Origin: Ehretia macrophylla | Taxonomy: Eukaryota > Streptophyta > Magnoliopsida > Boraginales > Ehretiaceae | Reading direction: 5' to 3' | DNA length: 64,000 nucleotides | Assembly (NCBI GenBank): GCA_037974665.1 | Contig: CM075783.1 | Coordinates: forward strand, 14,416,762 to 14,480,761 | In this document: in pieces, positions 62,764 through 64,000 of the stretch | Layout of the letters: every line of letters starts with the position of its first letter | Position numbering within the stretch: the first letter of the stretch is position 1 | Position numbers and translations under genes: made by a program | The notes under the pieces: generated by a model | Told to the model about the DNA's origin: nothing | Databases searched by the model: none | The model's input: only the letters and a program-made list of their open reading frames with translations

Positions 62764-64000
62764 TATGACACCCGAGAATTTCACCCTAAATTTATTATAA
62801 TCGTTGCATACTTATGTGCGCATTTCTATGTGCATCATTTTTCTTGTTTAATTGTTTTTGTTGTGGGTTACTATTCATAGTATTTTCGACTGTTTCGAAA
62901 GCTTGATTTTAAATTTTTCCTAAGTCACTCGACATTTAAAAGGAACCAAGAAATTTTCGTTTTGAACTTTCGAGCTTAGGAGTATGCATTTGAAAAATAT
63001 TTTCCGTGAGCTTTAAATAGTGTTACGTTAGAATAGTGCTAGTTATTAATTAAAAAGCATTTGTAATTGCAATTAGCCTTAATTGATCAATATTTGAGAC
63101 TACATAGCTTAGAATATTAATTATATACAACATATAAAACAACTAACTCATCAAATTAAAAGACACATAACATATTAGCTCATAAAAACATTTGCAAAAA
63201 TTCCATTCATGTCCCCATTTGGCCGTCCACTTCAAGGAGGAAAAAGGAGAAATTTTGCTTCTTCAATCCTGCACTTTGGGCTCTTAGATTGATCTTGGGA
63301 GGATTTTGAGCAACTTAGGACCTTCAACAACCTTCTTCATCTTCAAAAATTGTGAGGGAGTCTCATTTTCTTGATTTTAAAGTTTATGTGCATATGTTCA
63401 ATTTTATTGATTTGTCAATTATAGCTATATAACTTGTTATGAATGCTTCCTATGAGTTATTTAATGTCTCTAGAGCTAACTTTTGAGGTTTGATAACATA
63501 GTTAATGGTTGAATGTTGAATTTGATCAAAGAGATGATGAATAGTGCTTAGAACTAGGGTTTTGAGAAAATCTACAAATTGGCTTGAATTGATGCCTCAA
63601 TTAGGTGCTCTAGACCTTAGGGAAGATAGTTGAAAAGCCACGTTAAGTTGAAACACTCGAATTTGAACTTAATTGCATAATAAGCTTACTTTAGAAAAAG
63701 GGTTTTATACGTTAAGAAATCCGGGCAAATTTGGGCATCGATTTGGGTATCCTTGAGCTAAGGAAGCACCTTTGGTGCTTTCGTTTCGTGAAATTTGGGT
63801 TCGGTTAGTATGGCTATAGTTCAAACCCGTTCGGGGCCTTCCCGAACTTTTGCTTCAAAAATGAGTTTTAGTGACTTTAAAGGGTACCTTTGAGCTTAAT
63901 TAGGAATATAGAAAGACTAGGGTATGATTGGGAATTTCGAACCATGCTTAGGAGAAAGAAAGCTCGGTTAAAGAAAGGGGAAAAGTAGTTTTTTTGCCTT
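62764..64000 (+). mobile_element. Family-B LTR, 5' part, cut by window end
   Basis: Starts TATGACACCCGAGAATTT where the family consensus at 11597 is TGTGACACCCGAGAATTT, so the terminal TG has become TA, or the true end lies 2 bp further in. Homology to 11597-12830 continues to 64000, including GAGCTAAGGAAGCACCTTTG and CAAACCCGTTCGGGGCC. The right end and target duplication are outside the window, so solo or complete status is unknown. Confidence 0.85.

Overview
This window is nuclear DNA of a flowering plant, from a tandem-repeat block that is probably centromeric or pericentromeric. I cannot name the species. About 35 kb is an AT-rich satellite with a monomer of about 376 bp (roughly 93 copies). 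The remaining 29 kb or so is LTR-retrotransposon DNA inserted into the satellite. The plant origin follows from the initiator-tRNA-Met primer sites, Ty3/gypsy-type gag, long LTRs with 5-bp target duplications, nested insertions and higher-order satellite repeats. I found no host protein gene, rRNA, tRNA gene or CRISPR array.

Layout: satellite 1-1131; chimeric minus-strand family-B LTR 1132-4483 (TSD CCAAA); satellite 4484-11596 with a 4-monomer higher-order repeat; family-B solo LTR 11597-17077 (TSD CTGCT), carrying a minus-strand TRIM 13249-16205 (TSD GTCGT), which itself carries a minus-strand family-A solo LTR 13272-15705 (TSD ATTCC); satellite 17078-26089; complete but non-coding family-A element 26090-33489 (TSD CACTT); satellite 33490-35499; long family-B-like LTR 35500-44406 (TSD TGGTT) interrupted by a gag-only family-A element 38768-43618 (TSD CTATT); satellite 44407-49263 with a 3-monomer repeat; family-A solo LTR 49264-51777 (TSD CCATC); satellite 51778-62763 with 6- and 4-monomer repeats; start of a sixth family-B LTR at 62764, cut by the window end.

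Family A LTRs begin TGTGAAA and end GGGGCGTGACA. Family B LTRs begin TGTGACRNCCGAG or similar and end GGGGCRTTACA. The only recognisable protein is a gag (Retrotrans_gag-like domain plus two CCHC knuckles) with one in-frame TAG. No protease, reverse transcriptase, RNase H or integrase is visible, so every element here is a solo LTR or depends on enzymes made elsewhere. Shared primer sites, polypurine tracts and termini suggest common autonomous partners.

The most noteworthy observations are: a TRIM with only 81 bp between its LTRs; three independent breakpoints within about 85 bp of a GC-rich hairpin island in family-B LTRs; a strikingly mosaic pattern of divergence between the two LTRs of the 26090 element; and a satellite higher-order repeat in which one unit has a solo LTR and the next keeps the matching empty site.
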